Origin: Pseudomonas putida
GTDB taxonomy: Bacteria > Pseudomonadota > Gammaproteobacteria > Pseudomonadales > Pseudomonadaceae
Assembly (NCBI RefSeq): GCF_028682635.1
Contig: NZ_JANHLK010000001.1
Location: forward strand, 248,001-312,000
Direction: 5' to 3'
Length of the DNA stretch: 64,000 nt
This document shows positions 8,207-16,284 of this stretch, piece by piece. Position numbers and translations under genes: made by a program. Position 1 is the stretch's first letter; each line of letters starts with the position of its first letter. Under the pieces are notes generated by a model. The model did no database searches. It worked only from the letters and a program-made list of their open reading frames with translations, and was not told the DNA's origin.

Positions 8207-9349
8207 ATGCAGGCACTCGATATCAGGCCTTGTAGGCTGGACGCCAAGACCCAGGCGCTGCGTGCAGAAGTCCGTACATTTCTCGCCGAAGAGCTCAAGC
8301 ACTATTCCCCGGCCGATCGTGCCAAGGGGCTCGTCGGTCTCGTCCCGGAATTCACCCGCAAGCTGGGCGAGCGTGGTTGGCTGGGCATGACCTGGCCCAA
8401 GCGCTATGGCGGTCACGAGCGCAGTGCGTTGGAGCGCTACGTGGTGCTGGAAGAACTGCTTGCGGCGGGTGCCCCGGTTGGCGCGCACTGGGTCGCCGAA
8501 CGTCAGAGCGGTCCGTTGCTGATCAAGTTTTCTCCGGAAGTCCTGGCTCCGCAGATCGTCCCGGGCATCACCCGCGGTGAAACGCTTCTGGCGATCGGCA
8601 TGAGCGAACCCGACGTCGGTTCTGATCTGGCGGCTGTGCGCACCCGTGCGGAAAAAGCTGATGGCGGCTGGATCGTCAACGGCAGTAAGGTCTGGACCTC
8701 GGGCGCCCATCTGGCCCACTACATGATCACGCTGCTGCGCACCGGGGCGAAGGAGGAGGGCAATCGCCGCGCAGGTTTGTCGCAACTGCTCATTGACCTC
8801 AAGGCCCCCGGCGTGACCGTGCGCCCGATCTACAACATGCTCGGCGAGCATGATTTCAATGAAGTATTCCTGGAAAACGTATTCGTTCCAGATGATTTCG
8901 TCATTGGCGAGTTGGGCAATGGCTGGCTGCAGGTCACTGCGGAATTGGCCTTGGAGCGCAGCGGTCCCGAGCGTTACCTGAGTAGTACCCAGCTCTATCT
9001 GGCGATGCTCGACGAGGCGGACCCGCAAGACACTCGGCATGCGGTGAGTCTCGGCCGTCTGGCGGCACGCTATGCCGCGCTGCGGCAGATGTCGCTGGGT
9101 GTCGCCGGCATGCTCGCCCGCGGAGAAAATCCGGCGATCCCGGCGACGGTGGTCAAGGACCAGGGTGCCTTGCTCGAACAGGCCATTCCGGACGTAGCTC
9201 ACGATCTGTTCGGTGATCAACGTGAGCCCGGTTCCGATCTCGATCAGGTGATGCGCTTCCTGACTCAGAGTGCGCCGTCCTTCTCGTTGCGTGGCGGTAC
9301 TCGTGAAATTCTGCGCGGCATTATCGCTGGAGGTCTTGGACTGCGATGA
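8207..9349 (+). CDS. Acyl-CoA dehydrogenase, subunit A of a probable heteromeric pair
   Basis: A 380-residue acyl-CoA dehydrogenase with LLAIGMSEPDVGSDLAAVRT (FAD/substrate loop) and GGWIVNGSKVWTSGAH. The C-terminus is LRGGTREILRGII, again without the Tyr-Glu-Gly-Thr glutamate. The stop codon overlaps the next start by 4 nt (ATGA), a sign of co-translation. Paired dehydrogenases like this form alpha2beta2 complexes in steroid side-chain catabolism (ChsE4-ChsE5, Scd1AB); I infer the same here. It is the first gene of the rightward operon, behind the palindromic operator. Confidence 0.88.
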   Translation: MQALDIRPCRLDAKTQALRAEVRTFLAEELKHYSPADRAKGLVGLVPEFTRKLGERGWLGMTWPKRYGGHERSALERYVVLEELLAAGAPVGAHWVAERQSGPLLIKFSPEVLAPQIVPGITRGETLLAIGMSEPDVGSDLAAVRTRAEKADGGWIVNGSKVWTSGAHLAHYMITLLRTGAKEEGNRRAGLSQLLIDLKAPGVTVRPIYNMLGEHDFNEVFLENVFVPDDFVIGELGNGWLQVTAELALERSGPERYLSSTQLYLAMLDEADPQDTRHAVSLGRLAARYAALRQMSLGVAGMLARGENPAIPATVVKDQGALLEQAIPDVAHDLFGDQREPGSDLDQVMRFLTQSAPSFSLRGGTREILRGIIAGGLGLR

Positions 9350-10467
9350 ATACAACAATCAATCATCAGGGAGTGGACGACGGTGTCCTCTCAGAAATGC
9401 AAACCATGATCGCCGACAGCGTCCAGCGTCTGTTCGCCAAACAAGTCACCCGAGAATTGCTCGAACGCTTTGATGACGGCCATCGGGCCGAGTCGCTATG
9501 GCAGATGGTCGTAGACAACGGCTTGCCCGGTGCGCTGGTAGCGGAAGCCGCAGGTGGGAGCGGCGCCTGTTGGCTCGACGCCAGTCCGGTTCTGCACGCC
9601 ATCGGCTATTGGCAGGCGCCTCTGCCCCTGGCGGAAACCATGGTCGGTGCAGCGCTGCTGGCACACGCCGGGATGGAAGTGCCGGAAGGTCCGATTACCC
9701 TGATTCAGGCCGGCCGACTGGGCGATCTGCGACTGGATAAAGACAGCGCACTCCTCGAGGGCCGAGCCGTCAATGTACCGTGGGCACGCAGTTGTCGCTG
9801 GGCCGTCGTTGCCGACGGTCAGCGCCTGGCGCTGGTCGACTTGCGTCAGGCGGCCATTACTCTGGCAGCCGGTAGCAATGTCGCCGATGAAGAGCGCGAT
9901 ACGCTTGTTTTCGTCAACGCCAGCTGTCAGGTCATCGGTCAATTGCAACTGGCCGATCTGCACGAGCCGGTATGGCATCTCGGTGCATTGGTACGCGCTT
10001 GCATGCTGGTTGGCACGCTTGAAGCTGTCGTCGACAAAGCAGTGATGTATGCCAATGAACGTGTGCAATTCGGCAAGCCAATCGGCAAGCAACAGGTACT
10101 GCAGCAATACCTGGCACAGATGGCCGGTGCCACCGGCGCTGCGCGAATGGCTGTGCAAGTTGCCTTGCGCAGCGCGAGCGACCTGTTCCTCAAGACGGCG
10201 GGCAGCCGCAGCACCCTGGCGTTCGACATCTCCGTAGCCAAGGTGTGTACCGGTGAAGCTGCGACGCTGGCCGCTTCGGTGGCGCATCAGGTGCACGGTG
10301 CTATCGGCTTTACCCATGAACACACTCTGCATTTCGCCACGCGTCGCCTTTGGTCCTGGCGAGATGAATTCGGTAGTGATGCACATTGGGCCAAGGTGCT
10401 GGGGCAGGCGGCAATTGCCGCGGGTTCCGAGGGCTTCTGGGCAGGGCTGACCGATCGAAGCTTGTGA
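9346..10467 (+). CDS. Acyl-CoA dehydrogenase-like protein, subunit B of probable heteromeric pair
   Basis: A 373-residue divergent acyl-CoA dehydrogenase. The middle domain is weakly conserved, while the C-terminal helical domain keeps VHGAIGFTHEHTLHFATRRL and MYANERVQFGKPIGKQQVLQ (flavin and dimer contacts). It overlaps the preceding dehydrogenase gene by 4 nt and is probably its obligate partner. The C-terminal tail lacks a GT(S/N)E(I/V)-type motif, so it may contribute only part of the active site. An 81-nt gap then leads to the alcohol dehydrogenase. Confidence 0.85.
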   Translation: MNTTINHQGVDDGVLSEMQTMIADSVQRLFAKQVTRELLERFDDGHRAESLWQMVVDNGLPGALVAEAAGGSGACWLDASPVLHAIGYWQAPLPLAETMVGAALLAHAGMEVPEGPITLIQAGRLGDLRLDKDSALLEGRAVNVPWARSCRWAVVADGQRLALVDLRQAAITLAAGSNVADEERDTLVFVNASCQVIGQLQLADLHEPVWHLGALVRACMLVGTLEAVVDKAVMYANERVQFGKPIGKQQVLQQYLAQMAGATGAARMAVQVALRSASDLFLKTAGSRSTLAFDISVAKVCTGEAATLAASVAHQVHGAIGFTHEHTLHFATRRLWSWRDEFGSDAHWAKVLGQAAIAAGSEGFWAGLTDRSL

Positions 10468-10548
10468 AGATCCTGCCTGTTCATCGCGTGAGCAGCCTGA
10501 GCGCTTGCGTAACCAAAACAAAAACAACAAATTTTATAAAGGTAAATC

Positions 10549-11634
10549 ATGAAAGCAGCCGTATTCCACACGCCGGGTTCCCCTTTGACCATCGAGGAAG
10601 TCGGGATCAGCAAACCGGGTCCACGTGAAGTCCTGGTGCGTACTGTCGCTGTAGGTGTCTGTCACTCGGACCTGCATGTCGTCGACGGGATGTATCCGCA
10701 TCCGGCCCCCGTGGTGCTCGGCCACGAGGCAGCCGGTATCGTCGAGCAGGTGGGCTCGGACGTCCGTACTGTCAAGCCAGGTGATCATGTGGTCACGTGC
10801 CTGTCGGTCTACTGCGGCCATTGCGCCCATTGCGTCACAGGCCACTTGTCGCTGTGCGTATCGCCGGAAACGCGCCGCGGCAAGGGCGACGAGCCACGCC
10901 TGACCTACGTGCAAAGGCCGATGCCGCAATTTGCCAACCTGTCGGCCTACGCTGAGCAGATGCTGGTCCATGAACATGCGCTGGTCGCCATTCGCCGCGA
11001 TATGCCGCTCGACCGCGCCGCGCTGCTTGGTTGCGCTGTTACTACCGGCACCGGCGCGGTATTCAACACCGCCAAAGTTCGTCCAGGTGAAACCGTGGCT
11101 GTACTGGGGTGTGGCGGCATCGGCCTGGCTGCGATCAATGGTGCGGTACTGGCCGGTGCCGGCCGCATCATTGCCATCGACATGCTCGATTCGAAGCTGG
11201 AACTGGCCAGGCAGTTTGGCGCCACCGATGTCATCAATGCGAAGAATGGCGATACGGTTCAACAGGTCATCGAGCTGACCAGAGGCGGCGTCGACCACTC
11301 ATTCGAGTGTATCGGCCTCAAGCAGACGGCCGAGCAGGCATTCGGCATGCTCAAACGTGGTGGCTGCGCGACGATCATCGGCATGATAAAACCGGGCACC
11401 AAGCTTGAGATCGATCCTTTCCAGCTTCTGCAGGCCCGCCGCATTCAAGGGTCAATCATGGGTTCGAACCGTTTTCCGGTCGATCTGCCGAGCCTGACCG
11501 ATTTCTATATGCAGGGTCGACTCAAACTCGACGAGATGATCTCGCAGCGCATCAAACTCGAAGACATCAATATCGCCTTCGACGAGATGCGTCGCGGCGA
11601 GCTGGCGCGTTCGGTGATTGTCTTCGACCAGTGA
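10549..11634 (+). CDS. Zinc-dependent alcohol dehydrogenase (MDR superfamily)
   Basis: A 361-residue medium-chain dehydrogenase. Catalytic zinc ligands are in VGVCHSDLH and VLGHEAAG, and the structural zinc site is the canonical C-x2-C-x2-C-x7-C (CGHCAHCVTGHLSLC). The nucleotide fold has VAVLGCGGIGLAAINGA and an Asp at the end of the second strand (IIAIDML), favouring NAD. Length and motifs resemble class III/NDMA-type and aryl- or allyl-alcohol dehydrogenases. It probably oxidises the primary alcohol of the substrate, feeding the aldehyde dehydrogenase at 5145. It is co-directional with the dehydrogenase pair and with the racemase 93 nt downstream. Confidence 0.88.
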   Translation: MKAAVFHTPGSPLTIEEVGISKPGPREVLVRTVAVGVCHSDLHVVDGMYPHPAPVVLGHEAAGIVEQVGSDVRTVKPGDHVVTCLSVYCGHCAHCVTGHLSLCVSPETRRGKGDEPRLTYVQRPMPQFANLSAYAEQMLVHEHALVAIRRDMPLDRAALLGCAVTTGTGAVFNTAKVRPGETVAVLGCGGIGLAAINGAVLAGAGRIIAIDMLDSKLELARQFGATDVINAKNGDTVQQVIELTRGGVDHSFECIGLKQTAEQAFGMLKRGGCATIIGMIKPGTKLEIDPFQLLQARRIQGSIMGSNRFPVDLPSLTDFYMQGRLKLDEMISQRIKLEDINIAFDEMRRGELARSVIVFDQ

Positions 11635-11727
11635 GTGTCGGGTGAATGGTCGGGCGGGGTTGCGCGCAGACGCGGTAATGCCCTGGCCCTGACCGGCAAT
11701 GTACAACCGGATGAAAAGAGGATAGCC

Positions 11728-12837
11728 ATGCTTGGTGACATCAAAATCGTAGAAATCTGCGGCATCGGTCCCGGGCCGTTTTGTGCCATGCATCTGGCCG
11801 ATCTGGGGGCGCAAGTCATCGCTGTTGAACGTGGCGAAGCTGTCTCTGTTACAGGCGAGAAGAACGCTTCTAAAAGCGCGATGAATCGTGGAAAGCGCTC
11901 CGTGGTAGCCGACCTGAAAACACCCGATGGGCGCGAGACCGTACTAAAGCTGATCGAAAGCGCGGACGCGCTGATCGAAGGCATGCGCCCAGGTGTGATG
12001 GAACGCCTAGGGTTGGGGCCGGAGGTTCTGCTGGCACGTAATCCGAAGCTGGTTTACGGGCGCATGACGGGCTGGGGTCAGAATGGCCCGATGGCTCAGG
12101 CGGCAGGTCATGACAACAACTACATCTCGCTGTCAGGGGCGATGTATTACTGCGGGACTGAGGGCGAAGCGCCGTCTTCGCCCATCACACTCATCGGCGA
12201 CATTGGCGGTGGGGCCCTTTATCTCACAATCGGTCTGCTGGCGGGCATCCTCAATGCGCGCACTACGGGTAAAGGCACCGTGGTCGATGCCGCCATCGTC
12301 GATGGTTCGGCGCACATGATGCAGTTGTTGATGTCGATGGCACCCCGTGGCGGAATTCAGGAGCAGCGGGGCAAGAGCATGCATGACAGCTCCCATTTCT
12401 ATGGCACTTACCGATGCGCGGATGGCCATTACATTTCCCTGGGGGCCATGGAGCCACAGTTTTATGCGCTACTCCTGGAAAAGCTGGAGCTGGTCGACGA
12501 CCCTCGCTTTATCCGGCAATGGGACATGAGTCGTTGGGGAGAAATGCGTTCGGCGTTCGAGACAATCTTCAGCAGCCGTACACGCGAGCTGTGGAGCGAA
12601 CTGCTCGAGGGGACAGACGTGTGCTTCGCTCCTGTGCTCAGCCCGCAGGAGTCATCCGGACATCCTCACATGGTCCATAGGGATGTGTACTTCGAGCGCG
12701 ACGGCATGTTGCAGGCTCACCCTGCACCGCGCTTCGATGGTCAGGTAGTCATGCCGGGAACAATACCGACGCGTGGCGAACATACCGAACAAGTCAGAAT
12801 GGCACTTGAGTCCAATAGCCAGGGTCTTTGGTTATGA
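11728..12837 (+). CDS. Alpha-methylacyl-CoA racemase (CaiB/BaiF fold)
   Basis: A 369-residue class III CoA-transferase-fold protein. The racemase residues align closely with the M. tuberculosis MCR triad (His126, Asp156, Glu241): His128 in AAGHDNNYI, Asp158 in LIGDIGGG and Glu242 in LGAMEPQF. This supports epimerisation at the alpha carbon of 2-methylacyl-CoA over CoA transfer. ATG 11728 (AGAGGA 5 nt upstream) matches the usual racemase N-terminus; 31 in-frame codons upstream are not conserved-looking. Such an enzyme is needed where acyl-CoA dehydrogenases accept only the (2S) form, as in sterol or isoprenoid chains. It is the clearest clue to the substrate type of this cluster. Confidence 0.88.
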   Translation: MLGDIKIVEICGIGPGPFCAMHLADLGAQVIAVERGEAVSVTGEKNASKSAMNRGKRSVVADLKTPDGRETVLKLIESADALIEGMRPGVMERLGLGPEVLLARNPKLVYGRMTGWGQNGPMAQAAGHDNNYISLSGAMYYCGTEGEAPSSPITLIGDIGGGALYLTIGLLAGILNARTTGKGTVVDAAIVDGSAHMMQLLMSMAPRGGIQEQRGKSMHDSSHFYGTYRCADGHYISLGAMEPQFYALLLEKLELVDDPRFIRQWDMSRWGEMRSAFETIFSSRTRELWSELLEGTDVCFAPVLSPQESSGHPHMVHRDVYFERDGMLQAHPAPRFDGQVVMPGTIPTRGEHTEQVRMALESNSQGLWL

Positions 12838-12965
12838 AACATCGCTGGTAGGCATTCGCCACAGCTCGAGCGCTGCGTGCTTTGATTTATATGTCGTAAC
12901 TTCAAGTCGTTTGAGCGAGTTCACTCACGATAGCCACAATAATAATATCCTATCGAGGTTTTTGC

Positions 12966-14291
12966 ATGACTGTATTGACCGCTGCTGCACCTCTTGAGTT
13001 TGTGAATGCCGATCGCGTGTACCGCAAAGTCACTATCCGGCTTCTGCCGTTCCTTTTTATTTGTTATGTCGTCAACTATATCGATCGCGCAAATATCGGC
13101 TATGCCAAGTTGCAGTTTACCCAAGATTTGGGTTTCTCTGACGCGGTGTATGGCTTGGGCGCCGGTCTCTTTTATATCAGCTACTTATTGTTCGAAGTGC
13201 CAAGCAATTTGTATCTGCAAAAGATCGGAGCACGTGCAACGCTTACCCGCATCATGATCATCTGGGGTGTCGCTTCAGGAATGACGTGCCTGGTAACTAC
13301 GCCAATGCAACTGTATGTAGCTCGCTTTGTCCTCGGTGCCGCCGAAGCCGGCTTCTTCCCCGGTGTTGTTTTGTACCTCAGCTACTGGTTCCCGGCAGCG
13401 CGGCGCGGACGCATCAGCTCAATCCTGTTAATGGCGGTAGCCACCGCTGGTTTGCTTGGGGGCTTGGTGTCGGGGTGGATCATGCACGAGGCCGATGGAC
13501 TGTTCGGCCTGCGTGGCTGGCAGGCGTTGTTCATCATCGAAGCAATCCCGGCGGTGTTGCTCGGTCTGACAGTGTTTTGGATGCTCGACGATTCACCGCA
13601 AAAAGCCAAATGGTTGTCGCCGGCCGAACGGGAGCTAATACGTCAGGATCTGGAAAGTGATCAGGCAGCCAAGACTACTACCGGGCATCTCGGTTTGTTC
13701 AGCGCCCTGCGCGATATGAGAGTTTATTTTTTGGCACTTGTCTATTGTGCGGTTTGCGCAGGTTCTGGAGTGATCAGTATCTGGGGGCCGTCGATAATTA
13801 AAAACGCCGGGGTGACCGATCTCAAACAAGTCGGCATTTTGATGATGCTCCCGTTTGCAACGGCGACGATCGTAATGTATTTGGTTGGCCTCAACTCCGA
13901 TCGCATGTTGGAGCGTCGTTGGCATGTGGTAGTGCCGTCCCTAGCGGCTGCGGTTGCCTTTTTCGTGCTCAGCCTGCCTGATCTCGGTGCGCCGGTAACC
14001 GTTGTGATGTTGTGCCTGGCTACGGCAGGCGTGTACTCGGCCTCGTCAATTTTCTGGGTTATCCCGCCCACTTATCTCGGCAAGAATTCCGCAGCAACCG
14101 GGATCGCCTTTATCAGCAGTGTCGGCGCAGGGGTTGCGGGCTTCGGTGCCGCTGCGTTGCTGGGGTGGATTAAAACAGAAACGGGTAGCTTGAGTGTTGG
14201 TTTATTATCAATCGGCGCTCTGATCATTCTAGGGTGCTGGCTTTTAATCGTTTGCATGCCTGTTCATTTGCTTGGGCTCAAGCGCGCATAA
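12966..14291 (+). CDS. MFS transporter, anion:cation symporter (ACS) family
   Basis: A 441-residue inner-membrane protein with about 12 hydrophobic segments. The N-terminal half includes VNYIDRANIGYAKLQF and the conserved loop region after TM2, typical of the ACS (phthalate/hexuronate/tartrate) family of carboxylate importers. It is the last gene of the rightward catabolic block (128-nt gap, so it may have its own promoter) and is probably the uptake carrier for the acid substrate. The gene and its upstream gap look less GC-rich than the preceding enzymes. No clear terminator follows before the IS remnants. Confidence 0.88.
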   Translation: MTVLTAAAPLEFVNADRVYRKVTIRLLPFLFICYVVNYIDRANIGYAKLQFTQDLGFSDAVYGLGAGLFYISYLLFEVPSNLYLQKIGARATLTRIMIIWGVASGMTCLVTTPMQLYVARFVLGAAEAGFFPGVVLYLSYWFPAARRGRISSILLMAVATAGLLGGLVSGWIMHEADGLFGLRGWQALFIIEAIPAVLLGLTVFWMLDDSPQKAKWLSPAERELIRQDLESDQAAKTTTGHLGLFSALRDMRVYFLALVYCAVCAGSGVISIWGPSIIKNAGVTDLKQVGILMMLPFATATIVMYLVGLNSDRMLERRWHVVVPSLAAAVAFFVLSLPDLGAPVTVVMLCLATAGVYSASSIFWVIPPTYLGKNSAATGIAFISSVGAGVAGFGAAALLGWIKTETGSLSVGLLSIGALIILGCWLLIVCMPVHLLGLKRA

Positions 14292-14583
14292 CGCCTTTGG
14301 CGCTCCGCTATAGACGTCTCTGGCCGTTTCATTTTTGCCATTCGGCGCGACAAGTCCTAAAGGGTGGAAAATAAGTTTCAAAATGAAGGGGCAGTGGCTA
14401 GCATTTTCGCAATTCTGACCATTCGCTACCCGGAGGTAGAACAGCAGCAGTTGAGGGGGAATCAGAAGAGGAAGCATGTCGACTGCTCCGCTGGCTAAAG
14501 CGACCGCTTTTGGTCGATCGTTGCGTCGACCGGTTGAATCCACAGTTGATTTCTGCGTTCCACGACCGCCTGAAACTGACTGC
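14292..14583. other. Non-coding stretch between MFS gene and IS remnants
   Basis: No convincing gene. Leftward reading frames here are only the out-of-frame tail of the IS30 fragment. The segment around 14505-14560 may be residual IS or junction sequence. Confidence 0.4.
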
Positions 14584-14826
14584 TAGCTGCCTTGCGACTT
14601 CATTTAGCGTGGCTTGCGAGTGATCCGCAAGGTCGGTTCCCTTCGGGAAGTACTGCCTTAACAACCCGTTGGTGTTCTCATTGGATCCCCGTCGCCAAGG
14701 ACGATGAGGATCGCAGAAGTAGACCTTGATGTCGGTAGCCACCGTAAAGCGCTTATGGTCAGTCAGCTCTTTGCCGCGATCCCACGTCAGCGATTTGTAG
14801 AGTTCTTGGGGTAAGTTGCGGGCGGC
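14584..14826 (-). pseudogene. IS30-family transposase fragment
   Basis: About 81 codons from the C-terminal catalytic half of an IS30-type DDE transposase can be read leftward: KSLTWDRGKELTDH, then FCDPHRPWRRGSNENTNGLL (contains the last catalytic Glu), then QYFPKGTDLADHSQATLN and EVARQL. After EVARQL the reading leaves the family, and before NLPQEL it runs into another IS fragment. Neither the N-terminal helix-turn-helix nor the terminal inverted repeats are seen, so it is a dead remnant. Confidence 0.85.
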
Positions 14827-15071
14827 ATGAAGAGGTATTGGAGGAGATGCAGCTTCGGCTGAGCAAAGCACCAGAGATGATGCGAGTCCGAAAACGGACT
14901 GTTGAGCATCCCTTCGGGACGCTCAAGCAATGGATGGGTGCAACGCACTTCCTGACGCGAAAGCTGGCCGGGGTGAGCGCGGAGATGAGCTTGAATGTGC
15001 TCGCTTACAACTTGAAACGGGTCATGAAAATCATCGGCCCCCATCACTTGATGAAGGCGCTAACGGCCTAA
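14823..15071 (+). pseudogene. IS1182-family transposase C-terminal fragment
   Basis: About 82 codons on the plus strand match the C-terminus of IS1182-type transposases: RVRKRTVEHPFGTLKQWMGA, then THFLTRKL, then AEMSLNVLAYNLKRVMKI, ending at a natural stop. The upstream two thirds are missing, replaced abruptly by the oppositely oriented IS30 fragment; the two meet within a few bases near 14823-14826. A TTG at 14838 is not a real start. This is a fossil marking past rearrangement. Confidence 0.87.
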
Positions 15072-15587
15072 AAACCGGCCTATTTTTACGTCTCCCGATG
15101 ATCTGGCGCGTTGCTGGGGCGGTTTAGCTCATCAGGAAGGGACATCGTGCCTTGATCAGGCTACGAGCCGGACAGCCCCTCAACCTTGAAGATCGAAACG
15201 GGATCTAGCGTTTTTACACACTCTGGGCCGATCACTGCCTGTCACGAATGGGTCAGACATGATTACCGTTTTAAAAACTAATGACTTCATTTTCTTTTCT
15301 AATGACCACTGACGCTAAGGTAGGTAGTAATTACAATAGGCTGTGTAAACCAAAAGTTTATAGTGACATCTATGGAAACCTTCAGGAGTATCGAGTGCCT
15401 TGTGCGCAGCGCCGGAGGACGACAGCTTTTCCAACGACGCTTACTAATTGAGCGATACCAACTTCGGGACGAAGAGAAAGGAGCTAGGCGATCAATCGGT
15501 TGATTATTGGGAGCGAAAAGCATGTGGCTCGCGGAACAAAAGCCAAAATGGACTCAGCGCTTTCGGGGACTGGATCTGATATGCAGC
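15072..15587. other. AT-richer gene-free region left of the three-gene cassette
   Basis: There are 516 nt without a credible gene. A 74-codon leftward frame at 15299-15523 has no ribosome site or recognisable motif. The first 60 nt probably belong to the end of the IS1182 remnant. The region contains a pair of TAATGAC repeats 21 bp apart (15279 and 15300), echoed at the other edge of the cassette. Confidence 0.5.
15279..15306 (+). repeat. Paired TAATGAC repeats, 21-bp period, left flank of cassette
   Basis: TAATGAC at 15279-15285 and again at 15300-15306, each preceded by an A/T-rich run ending in CTAATGAC. A similar pair with the same 21-bp period and orientation lies at 18581-18608 on the other side of the three-gene operon. 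They could be transposase-binding repeats or recombination footprints; the element type is not identified. Confidence 0.5.
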
Positions 15588-16280
15588 TCAAATTGGCTTG
15601 CCATCAGACAGCGCATCATTCAATGACCCTCTGAGAAGGCTGGCCACGTGCTCGCTAACCTCCTCAAAGCTGAGAGTGGCAGACCCTCCATTGCTCAGCA
15701 CTATCGTTCCTTTCAAGGGAGGGTGTAGGCGAACTCGTATTTTTTCCAAAGTGTACTTTCGGTCACCAATTAGCTGGTCACAGGCGTCCTTGATGTCCTC
15801 TTCTCCAGAAACCAGTACCTTGGCGAATACCTTATTCCCTAGCTCCAGTCTGGAAATTTGCATCGAATCCAGGCTTCCTGCACCCCTGACCGCTTTGAGT
15901 AGGTTTTCTGCCCATACCAAAACATCAACTTGCAGCTCTTCAATGCTTACTGTGAAGTCGGTTATCTCAGAGAATCTGCTGAGCACCGCCTGCAGGCTTC
16001 GGGGAGAGTTGATAAATTCCAGAGTGGGAGGGGCTTTCGTCAGTCTGAAGGCAGATTGTCGATATTCCATGCGATCAAAGCTGGTTTCATTCCCAAATGG
16101 GTCGGTGATGGTGTCGGTATAGTTGACTTTCTCAATGTACCTAGCCTCTAGTGTGTCATCACGGACTTTATCAATAACGAAGCCATGTTGTTTGGTGCTG
16201 TTGAACTCCATAGATTTCATGCGTGCAGCCAACTGCGCGATAGATAACGGCCATTCAACGTTCAACCACTTGTAGCGCAT
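15588..16280 (-). CDS. Protein of unknown function, third gene of candidate defence cassette
   Basis: A 230-residue soluble protein that I do not recognise. No transmembrane segment, signal peptide or nucleotide-binding loop is visible. The N-terminal half is mixed alpha/beta with many charged residues (YRQSAFRLTKAPPTLEF); the C-terminal half includes LEKIRVRLHPPLKGTIVLSN and ends in a polar tail. It starts at ATG 16280, 4 nt after the stop of the 367-residue gene, with only a weak ribosome site, so translation is probably coupled. Base composition is lower in GC than the flanking core genes, like its two operon partners. It may be a partner or adaptor subunit (inference). Confidence 0.75.
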   Translation of the reverse strand: MRYKWLNVEWPLSIAQLAARMKSMEFNSTKQHGFVIDKVRDDTLEARYIEKVNYTDTITDPFGNETSFDRMEYRQSAFRLTKAPPTLEFINSPRSLQAVLSRFSEITDFTVSIEELQVDVLVWAENLLKAVRGAGSLDSMQISRLELGNKVFAKVLVSGEEDIKDACDQLIGDRKYTLEKIRVRLHPPLKGTIVLSNGGSATLSFEEVSEHVASLLRGSLNDALSDGKPI

Positions 16281-16284
16281 CCAG

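Noticed and set aside
8138-9358. 406-codon minus-strand frame opposite the acyl-CoA dehydrogenase
   Set aside because: Shadow frame crossing the divergent promoter and its palindrome.
15299-15523. 74-codon minus-strand frame left of the three-gene cassette
   Set aside because: No ribosome site, biased composition, and no link to the operon; treated as intergenic.
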